A DNA stretch of 13,959 bases from JAICIG01 sp035532215 (GTDB lineage: Bacteria > Planctomycetota > Planctomycetia > Pirellulales > JAICIG01), in contig DATKRK010000047.1 of NCBI GenBank assembly GCA_035532215.1, positions 1 through 13,959 on the forward strand, given 5' to 3'. The translations under genes were made by a program, and so were the position numbers. The notes beneath the pieces were generated by a model. That model made no database searches, was not told the origin of the DNA, and saw only the letters and a list, made by a program, of their open reading frames with translations. This document shows, piece after piece, positions 13,898-13,959 of the stretch (position 1 is its first letter; every line of letters starts with the position of its first letter).

Positions 13898-13959
13898 ATG
13901 GAGACAATTCGGATGAGCGGCAAGGAGCGGCGTCGTTTGGAGGTTCTAAGTCGGGTGAA
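13898..13959 (+). CDS. ISNCY-like transposase, N-terminal fragment
   Basis: An ATG at 13898 preceded by the strong ribosome site AAAGGAGGTG (13885-13894) opens a frame running to the window edge (20 codons). The residues METIRMSGKERRRLEVLSRV match the beginning of ISNCY-family transposases as I recall them (Met-Ser-x-Lys-Glu-Arg-x-Arg-Leu before the first HTH). The catalytic domain is outside, so intactness is unknown. The flanking direct repeats support a mobile element. Confidence 0.65.
   Translation, partial: METIRMSGKERRRLEVLSRV

Larger units (their letters stand above)
13818..13959 (+). mobile_element. Left end of an ISNCY-like insertion sequence
   Basis: The element appears to begin at the TGT at 13818-13820, runs through two direct repeats, and leads into a transposase start at 13898; the rest is beyond the window. 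The exact tip and any target duplication cannot be set without the right end. Confidence 0.6.

Noticed and set aside
1..13959. CRISPR arrays, tRNA or rRNA genes, riboswitches
   Set aside because: No regularly spaced repeat array, cloverleaf or rRNA-like segment was seen on reading either strand.

Overview
This window looks like chromosomal DNA from a GC-rich planctomycete, most likely of the Pirellulales type. That is inferred from several things: a secreted heparan-type sulfatase, a partial ISAzo13-like ('Rhodopirellula') transposase, many genes without Shine-Dalgarno sites, and short low-complexity hairpin repeats between genes. No 16S gene or tRNA is present to confirm the taxonomy.

Left part (1-2056): the window opens inside a minus-strand transposase. 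A plus-strand secreted sulfatase closely resembling N-sulfoglucosamine sulfohydrolase follows, then about 230 bp with no supportable gene.

Middle part (2057-5896, all minus strand): in the direction of transcription the order is a Rieske ferredoxin, a TPR protein, a DUF59/MIP18 protein (SufT-like), a secreted beta-sandwich/glycoside-hydrolase chimera that looks truncated, and a JmjC/cupin oxygenase. The Rieske and DUF59 genes fit an iron-sulfur theme.

Accessory patch (5897-7922): a small plus-strand DUF5678-like ORF faces a tight minus-strand pair whose N-terminal regions look like DUF4365/PD-(D/E)XK nuclease-fold domains. The patch separates the Rieske/SufT genes from the suf genes and may be an insertion, possibly a defence or conflict module. 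No assigned system is recognised.

Right part (7923-13181, minus strand): a SUF iron-sulfur assembly locus, in transcription order sufR-like repressor, small antitoxin-like ORF, nuoB, sufC, sufB, sufD. SufB, SufC and SufD form the scaffold/ATPase complex, and the regulator has an HTH plus C-terminal cysteines suited to sensing an Fe-S cluster. A good sigma70-like promoter precedes sufR, and a 21-bp imperfect palindrome covers its -35 box, which suggests autoregulation of the whole run. A lone NuoB (the complex I N2-cluster subunit) lies 6 bp upstream of sufC. Two different long hairpins separate sufC from sufB (18-bp perfect arms) and sufB from sufD (23-bp arms, 21 matching). No sufS, sufU or sufE gene is present.

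Right edge (13182-13959): a Gly/Ala-rich acidic small protein diverges from sufR. It is followed within about 20 bp by the left end of another insertion sequence, with two 20-bp direct repeats and the first 20 codons of an ISNCY-like transposase.
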